Origin: Phyllobacterium zundukense
GTDB lineage: Bacteria > Pseudomonadota > Alphaproteobacteria > Rhizobiales > Rhizobiaceae
Assembly (NCBI RefSeq): GCF_002764115.1
Contig: NZ_CP017940.1
Location: 1,462,501 to 1,526,500, forward strand
DNA: 64,000 bases
Reading direction: 5' to 3'
Part shown: positions 33,541 through 41,340 of the stretch, piece after piece
How positions within the stretch are numbered: position 1 is the first letter of the stretch
How the letters are laid out: every line of letters starts with the position of its first letter
The notes under the pieces: model-generated
Told to the model about the DNA's origin: nothing
The model's input: the letters and a program-made list of their open reading frames with translations, nothing else
The model's database searches: none
Translations under genes and position numbers: made by a program

Positions 33541-33831
33541 TCATTGCGCCAGATATACTACCTTGCGGTCCTTCGTCGTCACGATGATCGGTTGCTTGTC
33601 AACATAGACATAGGCGTAATCCGGGCTGTCGGGGATCGGCACCAGCTCGACAGTGTCGGGAACGACGGTGCCAATCGCCACGTCGCCTTCAATGACTATG
33701 GGATCCGAGGGGTGAGCGATTACATAATCCCGTGCCGGCTAGGGAACTTCAATGATGACTGCGTCTTGCGCAAAAACGCTGCCTGAGGCTGCTAATGTCA
33801 GGGCTGCAAATGCGAACAGAATATGTTTCAT
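33541..33831 (-). pseudogene. DUF1236 exported protein interrupted by an in-frame amber codon
   Basis: Reads as one 97-codon frame: signal peptide MKHILFAFAALTLAASGSVF then AQDAVIIEVP, a TAG at codon 31 (33739-33741), then PARDYVIAHPSDPIVIEGDV, and the DUF1236 end YAYVYVDKQPIIVTTKDRKV followed by VYLAQ and a stop. The frame is intact on both sides, so a single CAG-to-TAG change is the likely cause. GGGAGATAACC precedes the ATG. Without read-through only a 30-residue peptide is made. Confidence 0.75.
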
Positions 33832-33956
33832 GGTTATCTCCCTCTGTTGGCCCCTTCTGGTCATCAGAACTGGCAACAGCAGGTGTTGGTTCCACAGTCA
33901 CTTTGCGTGATCATTGTTGGCGCTGGACGCCGGGAGACGCGGGGGCTTTTACGCTT

Positions 33957-33981
33957 GGAACCACTTTAACTGATTAGCGTT
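33957..33981 (+). promoter_or_regulatory. EcfG-type general stress promoter, perfect match
   Basis: GGAAC (33957-33961), 16 bases, CGTT (33978-33981), 23 bases before the start at 34005. Exact consensus and spacing. Confidence 0.7.
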
Positions 33982-34004
33982 GCATCGATTTGAGGAGCAT
34001 CGTC

Positions 34005-34226
34005 ATGAGTATTCCATCTCCACGATATCGCGACATCTATGACGGCAGGGAAGAAGAATGTTTGGAAGCATTACGAGAGCGATTTTTGGATCAGGTTCCA
34101 TCCAAGGACATGTTTAATGTTTACCAAGAAGCGCTCACGGCGGGGTGGGGCCTGTTCGAGGTGAGGCGAGCAATCGATGCCTTGGTAGCCGAGAAAGCGC
34201 ATGAGGCGGGAGCTGATCCCTGTTGA
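34005..34226 (+). CDS. Small hypothetical protein under an EcfG-like promoter
   Basis: A 73-residue acidic helical protein (RYRDIYDGREEECLEALRER, then MFNVYQEALTAGWGLFEVRR). GAGGAG at 33991-33996 supports the ATG at 34005. The C-terminal helix resembles the small rhizobial proteins at 37392. Function unknown; stress induction is inferred from the promoter. Confidence 0.62.
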   Translation: MSIPSPRYRDIYDGREEECLEALRERFLDQVPSKDMFNVYQEALTAGWGLFEVRRAIDALVAEKAHEAGADPC

Positions 34227-34244
34227 GCCACGCGGCGCTGTGGT

Positions 34245-34487
34245 TCAATCTATCCGAATGATCTGCCCATCGTGCATTTCGAACACTCCATTATCACCGC
34301 CCTGAGTGATGAAATCGGCTTCAAGTTCGCGCCATGTACCTAGATAGGTACCGCACGCGCTGCAATGGATCGGGGTGGTAGAGGTAACGTTCTGGGTAAG
34401 TGTTAGATAAATTGTATGGCACTTTGGGCATTCGAGCTTGTTGTCGAGTATCTGGGCCACCGCCGTATCCCCACAAAGTATTTCCAA
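34245..34487 (-). CDS. Zinc-ribbon hypothetical protein
   Basis: An 80-residue protein with two Cys pairs, CPKC (about residue 20) and CSAC (about 43), spaced as in zinc ribbons, followed by an acidic segment (GGDNGVFEMHDGQIIRID). Probably a small metal-binding cytoplasmic protein. No close family named. It resembles in style, but not in sequence, the paired zinc-ribbon proteins at 39444 and 39706. Confidence 0.6.
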   Translation of the reverse strand: MEILCGDTAVAQILDNKLECPKCHTIYLTLTQNVTSTTPIHCSACGTYLGTWRELEADFITQGGDNGVFEMHDGQIIRID

Positions 34488-34547
34488 TTTTAATTATATT
34501 CTCATTCGACGGGACCGCAAATGGTGGAGTTACTCAACAAAAAGAGT

Positions 34548-34760
34548 GGGCCCAGATTGCCACGGTTTTGGACGTGATCAATGCTGAGCCCTGTCGAAAT
34601 AGCATTTTTGGAACTTGTCCAACGCATCTCTCGGCAATAGTAAAACGCGTTTCGTGAGTATTGGTTCCAAAAAGTGAGGCTTGGCCTCAATGCGTTCGGG
34701 GGAAGAATACCTTCGACCAAGCCCCTGCTGGCAGGAGAGATGCCAGCAAGATATTTTACT
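34548..34760. repeat. 210-bp direct repeat R2, copy 1, with two-hairpin element
   Basis: Closely matches 35247-35460: shared blocks include CTCGGCAATAGTAAAACGCG and TGCGTTCGGGGGAAGAATAC. Its 3' part (34674-34747) forms AGGCTTGG/CCAAGCC and GCTGGCA/TGCCAGC stems. Short frames through it are not genes. Confidence 0.75.
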
Positions 34761-34829
34761 CTCAATTAGTGAGAAATTCCATCAACTGCGGCGCCGGGCG
34801 CATACGGCCAAACAACTGGTTATGCAGAG

Positions 34830-34922
34830 CTACCGGCCCGTTATGACAAACGCCCAATCCGCCAAGCGAACCACCAAGTAAAGTATCAAAAAGACGAGAA
34901 AGACCGCGAGGGCGATACCCAT
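34830..34922 (-). CDS. Possible 30-residue single-TM protein
   Basis: MGIALAVFLVFLILYLVVRL then ADWAFVITGR, almost wholly hydrophobic. A weak GGAAAAAG lies upstream. The composition is protein-like for a small membrane peptide but support is limited. Confidence 0.35.
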   Translation of the reverse strand: MGIALAVFLVFLILYLVVRLADWAFVITGR

Positions 34923-35072
34923 GGCTTTTTCCAATTTCGTCTGAGCCTCCTGGCCAACCAAAAGTGAGGCCCGGCGTCTGTGGGCATTATATAGGGCGCC
35001 AGACCGCGGCTGACCGAATGTCAGCAAAGCTTATACGTCTACATCCGGCATTTGGTTCCGATGCCATGACTC

Positions 35073-35145
35073 GTGAGGCTCGGCGCAAGGCATGGCAAAC
35101 CAGTAAGTTACACCGAGCCTCTGCCGGGGAGTTGTGGGCTCCCGA
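35073..35145 (+). repeat. Two-hairpin repeat element, TCG variant
   Basis: AGGCTCGG (35076-35083) pairs with CCGAGCCT (35113-35120), then CGGGGAG/CTCCCG forms the second stem. The T-to-C change in the left arm is matched by A-to-G in the right arm relative to the 34674 copy, i.e. a compensatory change. Confidence 0.65.
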
Positions 35146-35246
35146 CATTGTTTCCAATGCCTGCAGCCAACACATGTTCCGGGTCTAGATTAAACTAGCT
35201 AGACGATGCAGAAGACTGTCAAACGTCCGCAAAAAAAGACGGTGAA

Positions 35247-35460
35247 GGCCCAGATTGCCAAACGGTTTGATCGTTGACGATACTGAGCCCCTGTCGAGAC
35301 TGCTTTTTTGGAGGCTTGTCCAACGCTGGTCTCGGCAATAGTAAAACGCGTTTCGGAAGTATGGTTCCGGAAAAGTGAGGCTTGGCCTCAATGCGTTCGG
35401 GGGAAGAATACCTTCGACCAAGCCCCTGCTGGCAGGGGGTGCCAGCAAGCCGGTTATTTT
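35247..35460. repeat. 210-bp direct repeat R2, copy 2, with two-hairpin element
   Basis: Second copy of the repeat at 34548. The stem AGGCTTGG (35378-35385) / CCAAGCC (35418-35424) and the second stem GCTGGCA/TGCCAGC are kept; the loop of the second hairpin differs. Confidence 0.75.
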
Positions 35461-35512
35461 ACGCTGATTTGACTGGAATTTAAATCAAAATACCGCGCAC
35501 GAAGGCCTCCTG

Positions 35513-35572
35513 AAAGGCTCGGCGGAGTTGGTTTGTTGTGGGCTCGCGCCGAGCCTATGCCGATAGCGGCAT
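35513..35572 (+). repeat. Two-hairpin repeat element, TCG variant
   Basis: GGCTCGGCG pairs with CGCCGAGCC (stem up to 10 pairs, right arm at ~35547-35556), directly followed by ATGCCG-ATAG-CGGCAT (35557-35572). Confidence 0.65.
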
Positions 35573-35650
35573 AATAAAAATATGAAATGATTTCTGACGG
35601 ATAGCAATAAATCTTGCGTTGCTAAATTGAGTTATGACCAAAGACCCTGA

Positions 35651-35720
35651 ACGAGGCTTGGCCGTCACTCGCTACCAGACGATTGTTTCGACCAAGCCTC
35701 TACTGAGGGACACCAGTTTG
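35651..35720 (+). repeat. Two-hairpin repeat element, TTG variant
   Basis: GAGGCTTGG (35653-35661) pairs with CCAAGCCTC (35692-35700), then ACTG/CAGT (35702-35717) makes a short second stem. The gap 34488-35871 thus holds only repeats. Confidence 0.6.
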
Positions 35721-35871
35721 GGATTTCAACGTCGGATGGTAACCTGGAATTCCGGCGCAAAAATCAAAGTCCGATCTGCCAGTTACTCAGTACAGGGCAG
35801 ACCGGGGCCCAAGCTGATTTCAGGGTTCAGCCCCGTCAAGCTAACCGGCATCCATAAACAAGGAATGAACC

Positions 35872-36099
35872 ATGAACCGCGCAGCATTCTATGCGGCGTT
35901 GCGGAAACGCGACTCCGGTCTCTTTGGCACGTCCTTGTCTCAGTCACAGGTCAATGGTCTCGAACGGCTGCTGAACGTCTGGGCAACGTATTATGCCACC
36001 GATCCGATAGAGTTTCTGTCCTACGATCTGGCGACCAGCTACCACGAGACTGGCGCGAAGATGCAGCCCGCTACGGAAAACCTGAACTATTGGCGATGA
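35872..36099 (+). pseudogene. N-terminal relic of a phage endolysin (GH19-like)
   Basis: 75 residues reading MNRAAFYAALRKRDSGLFGT, SLSQSQVNGLERLLNVW and LSYDLATSYHETGAKMQPAT. This is the start of phage muramidase/chitinase-like endolysins of ~180-200 residues, with the catalytic YHET motif present; the rest is lost and replaced by a DUF982 relic on the other strand. A ribosome-binding site (AAGGA) is present. Shows that phage DNA once extended into this region or that a second prophage lived here. Confidence 0.65.
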
Positions 36100-36194
36100 A
36101 GCCAGCGGTGATAGTTGGCGCTTCAGAGGTGAGGCGATGTCCAGAACATGAGATAATAATTGCTTCGTGCCGATCTGCAAGATTACGCCCTGCG

Positions 36195-36291
36195 CCGCGC
36201 GGCTTGCTCTTATACCACCGCTCAAGTTTTCCAGTCGGTGTTGGCCCCGCTGCAGCACTGAGACAATCTGAAATGACTTGTAATCTTCCAT
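36195..36291 (-). pseudogene. DUF982 relic with internal deletion
   Basis: Starts MEDYKSFQIVSVLQ like the intact gene at 33082 and then jumps to a sequence aligned with its C-terminal RYRPGSLSVGIRA, so about 240 bases in the middle are missing. The remaining frame runs into unrelated sequence. Confidence 0.65.
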
Positions 36292-36385
36292 AGCCACAAA
36301 ACGGTATCAGAAAGGCGCGGGTTTCGGCATTATATAAGAACAAGGAAAGCTCCGCTTCCTGGACAGTATTAGGTGGAGATATTAC

Positions 36386-37144
36386 GTGGACATTATTGCA
36401 AAAAGGCTGGCAGGCTATCGAAAGATTATAAAAAACCTTGGTGTAAGGGGCTGGGTCAGTCGTAGCTCAGCCCGACGGGCCGCTGCAGGTACAACCTCCC
36501 GCTTGGTGAGCAAACATTGCGCCACCCCTCTTTATGTACGTGGAGCGACAAGCGATATCCGTGTATTCGATCAAATCTTCGTAGATTTGGAATACCGATG
36601 CCTCGATCAATTGCGTGATGTTTGTACAATTATAGACGCGGGCGCAAATGTCGGCTACTCGTCCGCCTATCTACTGACGCGCTTTCCTGAAGCTTCGATC
36701 GTGGCGATCGAACCGGATCCGGACAATTGCAAAGCGCTGGCGCGAAATCTAGCTCCTTACGGATCGCGGGTAGCATTGCATCAGGCGGCGCTTTGGTCAG
36801 AACAGGGAACGCTTGATTTTAGCGCAAACACTACAGGACTAGGAAACGAGTGGGCACGGAAGGTCGAAGTCACCAACGGTTTAGGCTCGGTGAAAGCGAT
36901 GACGATTGATCAGATCATGGCGATGCACGGATTAGATTTTGTAGATATACTTAAAGTGGACATCGAAGGAGCAGAAGAAAAAGTATTCGCAGCACAAGAT
37001 ATTGGGTGGCTCAAGAAGGTAGGGAATATTGTAATTGAGCTTCATGGAGAAAAATGCAGCAACATCTTCATGAAAGCTGTCGTAGACCGGAATTTTGCTA
37101 TAACGCAATGCGAGGAACTAACTGTCTGCCTTTCCCAAGATTAG
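36386..37144 (+). CDS. FkbM family methyltransferase
   Basis: A 252-residue SAM-dependent methyltransferase. The SAM-binding core is visible at ~75-190: IIDAGANVGYSSAYL (motif I), ASIVAIEPDPDNCKAL with the acidic ribose-binding Glu, and the FkbM signature VDILKVDIEGAEEKVF. FkbM enzymes methylate sugars, polyketides or other small molecules; the substrate is unknown. The GTG start at 36386 has AGGTGGAG seven bases upstream. The DNA is more AT-rich than its neighbours, consistent with transfer. It stands alone between relics and small genes. Confidence 0.88.
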   Translation: MDIIAKRLAGYRKIIKNLGVRGWVSRSSARRAAAGTTSRLVSKHCATPLYVRGATSDIRVFDQIFVDLEYRCLDQLRDVCTIIDAGANVGYSSAYLLTRFPEASIVAIEPDPDNCKALARNLAPYGSRVALHQAALWSEQGTLDFSANTTGLGNEWARKVEVTNGLGSVKAMTIDQIMAMHGLDFVDILKVDIEGAEEKVFAAQDIGWLKKVGNIVIELHGEKCSNIFMKAVVDRNFAITQCEELTVCLSQD

Positions 37145-37189
37145 GTTCAGGACATCCCTCAGATCCTTCCACCCCTATGTTTGACCAGC

Positions 37190-37399
37190 TCAGGACAGAA
37201 GGCTCTGATAAGTTAGCTTTCTAGCTCTCACCGTCTCCTCTCCCTTGTGCTCGCTGCAGTACCATTCCTGTCCATAGCGCTTTTCGAAGCCGAATGCTCC
37301 CCACGACTTGCAACCTTCATGCATGCAGTAATGCTCGAACAGACCAGCCGGCGCCTTCTCCATGTGCTCGGGGTAGGCAGGCTTAGGTGTTTCAGACAT
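37190..37399 (-). CDS. Small Cys-containing hypothetical protein (copy 1)
   Basis: 69 residues: PAYPEHMEKAPAGLFEHYCM, HEGCKSWGAFGFEKRYGQEW and YCSEHKGEE. Two Cys/His clusters suggest a small zinc site. A closely related 58-residue gene lies at 45024-45200. It overlaps the gene at 37392 by 8 bases, so it is the last of an overlapping gene string. Confidence 0.65.
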   Translation of the reverse strand: MSETPKPAYPEHMEKAPAGLFEHYCMHEGCKSWGAFGFEKRYGQEWYCSEHKGEETVRARKLTYQSLLS

Positions 37400-37640
37400 C
37401 TTTTTTCTTCAATTTTCTCAACACCGTTTCCACGGATAGCAGCACATTTGGATACATCGCCAAGGCGGTTTCATCCGCAACCTCGATCATTGCTGCCAGA
37501 ACCTCTTCCTTCGTCCATCCCGCCTCAATGGCATCTCCCAACAGTTCAAGCATTCGATCTTCGATTGCCAACCGGCAGTCGCCACGCCGTCTCAGATCGC
37601 GGTTGTTCCGTATTGGGGGGAGTATCTGCCGTTTACTCAT
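37392..37640 (-). CDS. Small hypothetical rhizobial protein
   Basis: 82 residues, helical: ELLGDAIEAGWTKEEVLAAM and IEVADETALAMYPN. The motif resembles phage/plasmid small proteins of rhizobia. Its start overlaps the stop of the upstream gene by 4 bases (ATGA), showing coupling. Function unknown. Confidence 0.65.
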   Translation of the reverse strand: MSKRQILPPIRNNRDLRRRGDCRLAIEDRMLELLGDAIEAGWTKEEVLAAMIEVADETALAMYPNVLLSVETVLRKLKKKDV

Positions 37641-37906
37641 TTCCCAACCTCCTTCAGTGATCGAGCAATGGCCAAGCCAATACGCTCATAAATGGGAAAA
37701 TACTCCAGATGGCGCTCATCCCATTCGGCCGGTGATAGGTCGGTGTCGCCGTCAAAAGTCGAACGGTTCTTCAGGTCAAGCAGCAACTCATCAATGTCAT
37801 TGGACGTTATTTTCTCGCCAGTGGCCATCGCCAGAAATAAATACTTCATCCAATATTGCGTGGCTCTGAGTTCGATCTGCATTTCCTCGAACAATTCCAT
37901 TGTCAT
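37637..37906 (-). CDS. Small hypothetical protein
   Basis: 89 residues (ELFEEMQIELRATQYWMKYL, DIDELLLDLKNRSTFDGDTD). Overlaps its neighbours on both sides by 4 bases. No family recognised; member of a four-gene overlapping string. Confidence 0.6.
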   Translation of the reverse strand: MTMELFEEMQIELRATQYWMKYLFLAMATGEKITSNDIDELLLDLKNRSTFDGDTDLSPAEWDERHLEYFPIYERIGLAIARSLKEVGK

Positions 37907-38145
37907 TCTAACTCCGGGACGTCGCCCGATTGAAACAAGATTGTCGGCGGCCCATAGGTGCTAGTGGCAGGATCAGCATCACGACTCCATGCCAAGACGC
38001 CAGCGCAGGTTGCGGCCAAGTACCGAGCCATATGAGTGGCTTCTTCCTCGGTGTTGAACTGCATCGGATCATATGCCGGCAGAAGTCGACCACCGTCAGT
38101 ACGAGTGAATGCAACTACGACGATGAGGCGAGCGGGATTGGCCAT
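37903..38145 (-). CDS. Small hypothetical protein
   Basis: 80 residues from MANPARLIVVVAFTRTDGGR, a beta-rich N-terminus followed by EEEATHMARYLAATCAGVLA. It resembles short proteins that predict transcription-independent host functions, but no role is known. A truncated relative is at 39924-40013. Start 38145 chosen by similarity with that relative. Confidence 0.6.
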   Translation of the reverse strand: MANPARLIVVVAFTRTDGGRLLPAYDPMQFNTEEEATHMARYLAATCAGVLAWSRDADPATSTYGPPTILFQSGDVPELE

Positions 38146-38167
38146 CTTGTAAAGATTGCCTTGCTGT

Positions 38168-38839
38168 TCAGAGCAGCAACGGTTGTTCTTCTGCGTTGTC
38201 GCTGTCAAGCACAACCAACGCTTCATCGGGCAGGGGTCTTTGCAGCTTCAATGCTTCCTCTGCCGGCGCATTCATCCAAACGTCAATCTCCTCCGCGGTG
38301 CGCAGTATGACAGGCATGGCCTGTTCGTGGATTGGCTTGACGACGGCATTCGGGAATGTCGTCAGAAACGCAAAGATATCGGCCTGTATCGGGCCCTCCT
38401 TTTTCTTCCGCACACTGTACCAACTCGTCCAAATTCCCGCGAACCAGAACAGCGGTTTCTCCTCGTTGAGCGCAAACCAGTAGAGCGGCTTTTTCTTGGT
38501 CACCGGATCCGGAACCTTGCCGTATTCGGCAAAGCTCGTCACAGGAACAACGCAGCGATTGGCCGGTGCTATCCAAGGCGCCCAATGCGCGGACTTCGGA
38601 TTGCGGATATTGGTGACGCCGTAGTCGACTTCGCCCTTTAGATACTGTGGCGGTGTCGGCATGCCCCAACGGGCTATTGCCATCTCCCGGTCTCCATTCG
38701 CGTCCTTGCGGCCAATTGGGGCGGGATAGTCCGGGAAGACATCCATCTGCGGCGTCAAACGATTGGTTAAATCGTTGATCGGCAAAAATAGTTGCCGCAT
38801 CGCTTCAAAGGTCGTGGTGGCGTTGTAAAGATTGCACAT
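38168..38839 (-). CDS. SOS response-associated peptidase (SRAP/YedK-HMCES family)
   Basis: A 223-residue SRAP protein. It begins MCNLYN, so removal of Met exposes Cys2, the residue that bonds covalently to abasic sites in single-stranded DNA. The conserved RWGMPTPP, NIRNPKSAHW, RCVVPVTSFAEY and HEQAMPVIL (active-site His) segments are in family order. The start at 38839 is fixed by Cys2 although the frame is open to 38947. A second, frameshifted copy lies at 45600-46273. It is found near LexA-box-driven genes (39408-39930), consistent with DNA-damage repair, though no LexA box is seen right upstream of it. Confidence 0.92.
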   Translation of the reverse strand: MCNLYNATTTFEAMRQLFLPINDLTNRLTPQMDVFPDYPAPIGRKDANGDREMAIARWGMPTPPQYLKGEVDYGVTNIRNPKSAHWAPWIAPANRCVVPVTSFAEYGKVPDPVTKKKPLYWFALNEEKPLFWFAGIWTSWYSVRKKKEGPIQADIFAFLTTFPNAVVKPIHEQAMPVILRTAEEIDVWMNAPAEEALKLQRPLPDEALVVLDSDNAEEQPLLL

Positions 38840-38974
38840 GGATATCGATGATAATTCATCTTCCCGGCTTCGCAAGAAGCCAGCTGCGGCAACTTCGCGC
38901 TCAACCCATCCCCTACCCAAACTCATGGGTAGCCAGCGACCCATCATGCCCGCCCGCTCGCGGTTCGGCGCTGG

Positions 38975-39205
38975 CTAACCTTTTTGTTCGTACCAGTCAT
39001 GGTTCGGATCAAGTAAAATACCATCCACATCGACATTCCATTGCTGCTCGGGAATCCCGGAAGCCTTTGCGGCCACCAATGCGTCGATGGCTTGTTGCGT
39101 GCGTATCAGTCTGGTAGTCGATGCATCTCGTTCGCCACCTGTGGCTAACTGAGCTTCGCGCCATCGGACCTGTTTCAACATGGCGATCTTGTCGTCAATG
39201 TTCAT
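38975..39205 (-). CDS. Small hypothetical protein
   Basis: 76 residues from MNIDDKIAMLKQVRWREAQL, then a helical middle (RTQQAIDALVAAKASG) and an acidic end (NVDVDGILLDPNHDWYEQKG). GGAGAAGAG precedes the ATG at 39205. Function unknown. Confidence 0.55.
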   Translation of the reverse strand: MNIDDKIAMLKQVRWREAQLATGGERDASTTRLIRTQQAIDALVAAKASGIPEQQWNVDVDGILLDPNHDWYEQKG

Positions 39206-39216
39206 TCTCTTCTCCG

Positions 39217-39399
39217 TTATGCCGCCAGATAGTTGGCAGGCTGTTTCTTCAACTCGTCGCGAGATTTCAAGGCTTCTTCGGGCCATGGAATGGATCTCCA
39301 AAGCTGAGCTAATTCGAGCTGCGTCAAAGTTACGTCAACGCCGTTTCCGCCAGCATCTGGTTCACATCTTCTGCTCGCGAAGGTTTCCCCAGCCACCAT
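39217..39399 (-). CDS. Possible small protein upstream of 38975
   Basis: Up to 60 residues; the C-terminal 40 (VTLTQLELAQLWRSIPWPEE, KSRDELKKQPANYLAA) look protein-like and the stop is 11 bases from the next start. No good ribosome-binding site and the N-terminus is poor, so the true start is uncertain. Confidence 0.35.
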   Translation of the reverse strand: MVAGETFASRRCEPDAGGNGVDVTLTQLELAQLWRSIPWPEEALKSRDELKKQPANYLAA

Positions 39400-39407
39400 C
39401 TTCGCCC

Positions 39408-39440
39408 TTGACGAAATGGGAATATGTTCTCATTTTGTTC
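39408..39440 (+). promoter_or_regulatory. SOS promoter: TTGACG-N17-CATTTT overlapped by LexA box
   Basis: TTGACG (39408-39413) and CATTTT (39431-39436) are 17 apart. GTTCTCATTTTGTTC (39426-39440) is the alphaproteobacterial LexA box GTTC-N7-GTTC and covers the -10. Predicted transcription begins at or within a base or two of the ATG at 39444, giving a leaderless mRNA. The same layout recurs at 46804-46836. Confidence 0.72.
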
Positions 39441-39443
39441 TGC

Positions 39444-39701
39444 ATGACTCGAACACTCAGAACTCTCGGTGAAGCAACACGGCATGGGATGCTGGTACGT
39501 GTAGCGTGCCGCAGGTGTAAGAAGGTTGGCTTCTTCGTTGCCAGCGATCTGGCGACTGTTAACGGCCACGACCGGACGTTCAAAAGCCTGAAATTCCGCT
39601 GCAAGGAATGCAATGTGGTGGACTGCGAGGTCATGCCTTTCGAGGATGACCGGGATCGGGTCCATACCAAACGCGTTATCTGGCGTCCGGTGCAGATGTA
39701 A
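39444..39701 (+). CDS. Zinc-ribbon protein A under LexA-type promoter (copy 1)
   Basis: 85 residues starting MTRTLRTLGEATRHGMLVRV. Two Cys pairs, CRRC (~23-26) and CKEC (~58-61), make a zinc ribbon; the end RVIWRPVQM is conserved in the second copy at 46839. The start is fixed by agreement of both copies and by the promoter at 39408. No family recognised. It is followed after 4 bases by a second zinc-ribbon gene. A role in the DNA-damage response is inferred from the LexA box and the nearby SRAP gene. Confidence 0.7.
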   Translation: MTRTLRTLGEATRHGMLVRVACRRCKKVGFFVASDLATVNGHDRTFKSLKFRCKECNVVDCEVMPFEDDRDRVHTKRVIWRPVQM

Positions 39702-39705
39702 GGCC

Positions 39706-39930
39706 ATGGCAGCGGATGGCGCCACTATTGGTGACATGATCGACCGAGGCCATTCTCTCTGGGCGCATTGCTATTCGCGCGATTGCCACCATTCCAGTCA
39801 AATTGACCTGACAGAATTGGCCAGACGGCTCGGCCGCGACCACGCGGCTATGCGCGAAGACCTGGTACCAAAGTTCCGATGCTCGGCCTGTGGGTCAAAG
39901 GACGTGGGCATCACTTCGACGCCCTATTGA
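39706..39930 (+). CDS. Zinc-ribbon protein B (copy 1)
   Basis: 74 residues: MIDRGHSLWAHCYSRDCHHS, LTELARRLGRDHAAMREDLV, then FRCSACGSKDVGI. The LTxLAxRLGRDH helix is followed by a Cys pair, as in the copy at 47099. Paired with protein A by a 4-base gap, so they are cotranscribed. Probably a small DNA- or protein-binding zinc ribbon; function unknown. Confidence 0.7.
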   Translation: MAADGATIGDMIDRGHSLWAHCYSRDCHHSSQIDLTELARRLGRDHAAMREDLVPKFRCSACGSKDVGITSTPY

Positions 39931-40013
39931 TGCAGCGCATCATATGCTGGTACAAGCTGTCCGTCGTCAGCGCGGCTGAATGCAACAACGACTATGAGGC
40001 GGGCGGGAGTCAT
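39924..40013 (-). pseudogene. Truncated relative of the gene at 37903
   Basis: Reads MTPARLIVVVAFSRADDGQL then VPAYDALHQ and a stop after 29 codons, matching the first third of the 80-residue protein at 37903-38145. It overlaps the end of the zinc-ribbon gene on the other strand. Confidence 0.6.
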
Positions 40014-40043
40014 GGGCACATACTACCACCAGAGCGTAGAATG

Positions 40044-40772
40044 TCAGTCTGGTGGGCGGTTCTTGCCGGAAAGCAGAGTGGCCACGGTCTGCGATGAGAG
40101 TTCCCTGATCAGCTTCTTTTTGATCGCAGTCGAATAGTCGGCATACGTTCGTACATCCATCACGAATGCATTCGCTCCGACGATTACCCTTTTCGTGTAA
40201 TAGCTGGCGAGGTCGCCCATATCATCGGCTATAACCAGCGCATTGACGGTCGCCCCCATATGTTCGGCACGCAAGCGTGCCTGGGCCAAGGAAGCCACTT
40301 GTCGCCGTTTTGGTGCCGTTGTTTCCTTGCCATCGCCTGAGACGTTCACGACAGATCTGGTCGCGCATAATCTGGGGTCAGAAAGCAGGTCCAGCGCGGA
40401 CCAGATACCGCTGCCAATGTCCGTATTGCCAAAAACAATGCGCTGATTGTTTTCGGTGGCGCGCGCGAAGGGTTCGGCTCCTTTTCCGCCGCTAATGATG
40501 AACCAGTCGAGCCTCTGCGCGGCGAACTCACCATCGCCCCAAAAGACGGCCGAAACAGCGACCGTATTGGCGCTCTTGAGTGCGGAGAGAACATCTCTAT
40601 CCCGGAAAGCACCTGCAATCGCATATTTTTGAAATGCGTATTCTTCGTCACTGATGCTGCCAGATCCGTCCACAGCGAGGACGAGCGCGATGTCAACGCA
40701 AGCGCTCGATTGATACGACGTGGCCGCGATCAAAAACGATGCCGAAGCCATGCAAAGCAACGTCTTGCGCAT
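40044..40772 (-). CDS. DUF1194 exported VWA-like protein
   Basis: A 242-residue protein with a signal peptide (MRKTLLCMASASFLIAATSY). The DUF1194 domain fills the rest: a MIDAS-like VDIALVLAVDGSGSISDEEY (D-x-S-x-S), GNTDIGSGIWSALDLL and VVNVSGDGKETTAP, all matching the von Willebrand A fold with metal-binding site. Members are periplasmic and of unknown role, perhaps adhesion or protein-complex assembly. Single gene; no partner in the neighbourhood. Confidence 0.87.
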   Translation of the reverse strand: MRKTLLCMASASFLIAATSYQSSACVDIALVLAVDGSGSISDEEYAFQKYAIAGAFRDRDVLSALKSANTVAVSAVFWGDGEFAAQRLDWFIISGGKGAEPFARATENNQRIVFGNTDIGSGIWSALDLLSDPRLCATRSVVNVSGDGKETTAPKRRQVASLAQARLRAEHMGATVNALVIADDMGDLASYYTKRVIVGANAFVMDVRTYADYSTAIKKKLIRELSSQTVATLLSGKNRPPD

Positions 40773-41230
40773 CCAGCCCCCCGAGGTCGTTTACGATGAC
40801 CTGCAAGGAAGATATCACGTCAGGTGCGCAAACCTTTCACCCAGTCGGGTTAGACCTGTCTACACATATCTCATATGATTGGCCCCCGAACTCACCTGGA
40901 GCCAACTTAATGACAGGCCGGGCCAGCCTGTGGAAAGCAGGGATTGTCACAAACTTGGACTCGCGCTCTTAGAAATCATGGGTCAAGTTTTGGGATGTCA
41001 CTCCGCCACCATGGCAAGAAAGCAATAATGGCCGAGACCTTCGCCGAAAATACGCTCGGGATGGGTGCACGTTGGCGGGGGATCTGTTGTGGACGGATGA
41101 GGAAATAGCCCTGGGAAGCGCATTCACGACAGGACTGCACAATGAGCAAGCTTCTGCCACGGGCACCCCTCGCCGACGCCGATACAACAGAAACTTTTCA
41201 TATCTCTTGTCAGTAACGACAGGCAAAAAA
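40773..41230. other. Gap with no supported gene
   Basis: About 460 bases. Frames here are short, lack ribosome-binding sites and read as out-of-frame composition. The far end runs into a terminator-like hairpin. Confidence 0.4.
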
Positions 41231-41231
41231 G

Positions 41232-41258
41232 AGCCGGACTAAAAAGCCCGGCTTATTT
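41232..41258. terminator. Rho-independent-type hairpin
   Basis: AGCCGG (41232-41237) pairs with CCGGCT (41248-41253). On the minus strand the stem is followed by CTTTTTT, on the plus strand by a weaker TATTTCT, so it best fits minus-strand transcripts. Confidence 0.55.
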
Positions 41259-41306
41259 CTCCGCGTCTGGGTCGACTTCTAACTGCCTCTGTATGCCGTT
41301 TTCTGC

Positions 41307-41312
41307 TATAAT
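41307..41312 (+). promoter_or_regulatory. TATAAT -10 element
   Basis: A consensus TATAAT lies 29 bases before the GTG at 41341 and inside an alternative ORF start (41293), which argues for the GTG as the real start. No good -35 is seen. Confidence 0.45.
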
Positions 41313-41340
41313 CCACGGCGGAGGAACGGAGGGACAGAAC

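Noticed and set aside
34548..35460. Minus-strand frames reading ASRGLVEGILPPNALRPSLTF
   Set aside because: Both arise from the R2/two-hairpin repeats; this kind of frame is a common false ORF in rhizobial intergenic repeats.
39100..39130. GTATCAGTCTGGTAGTCG as another tRNA(CAU) relic
   Set aside because: Only ~10 bases match and the flank is not shared; it lies within a coding gene on the other strand.
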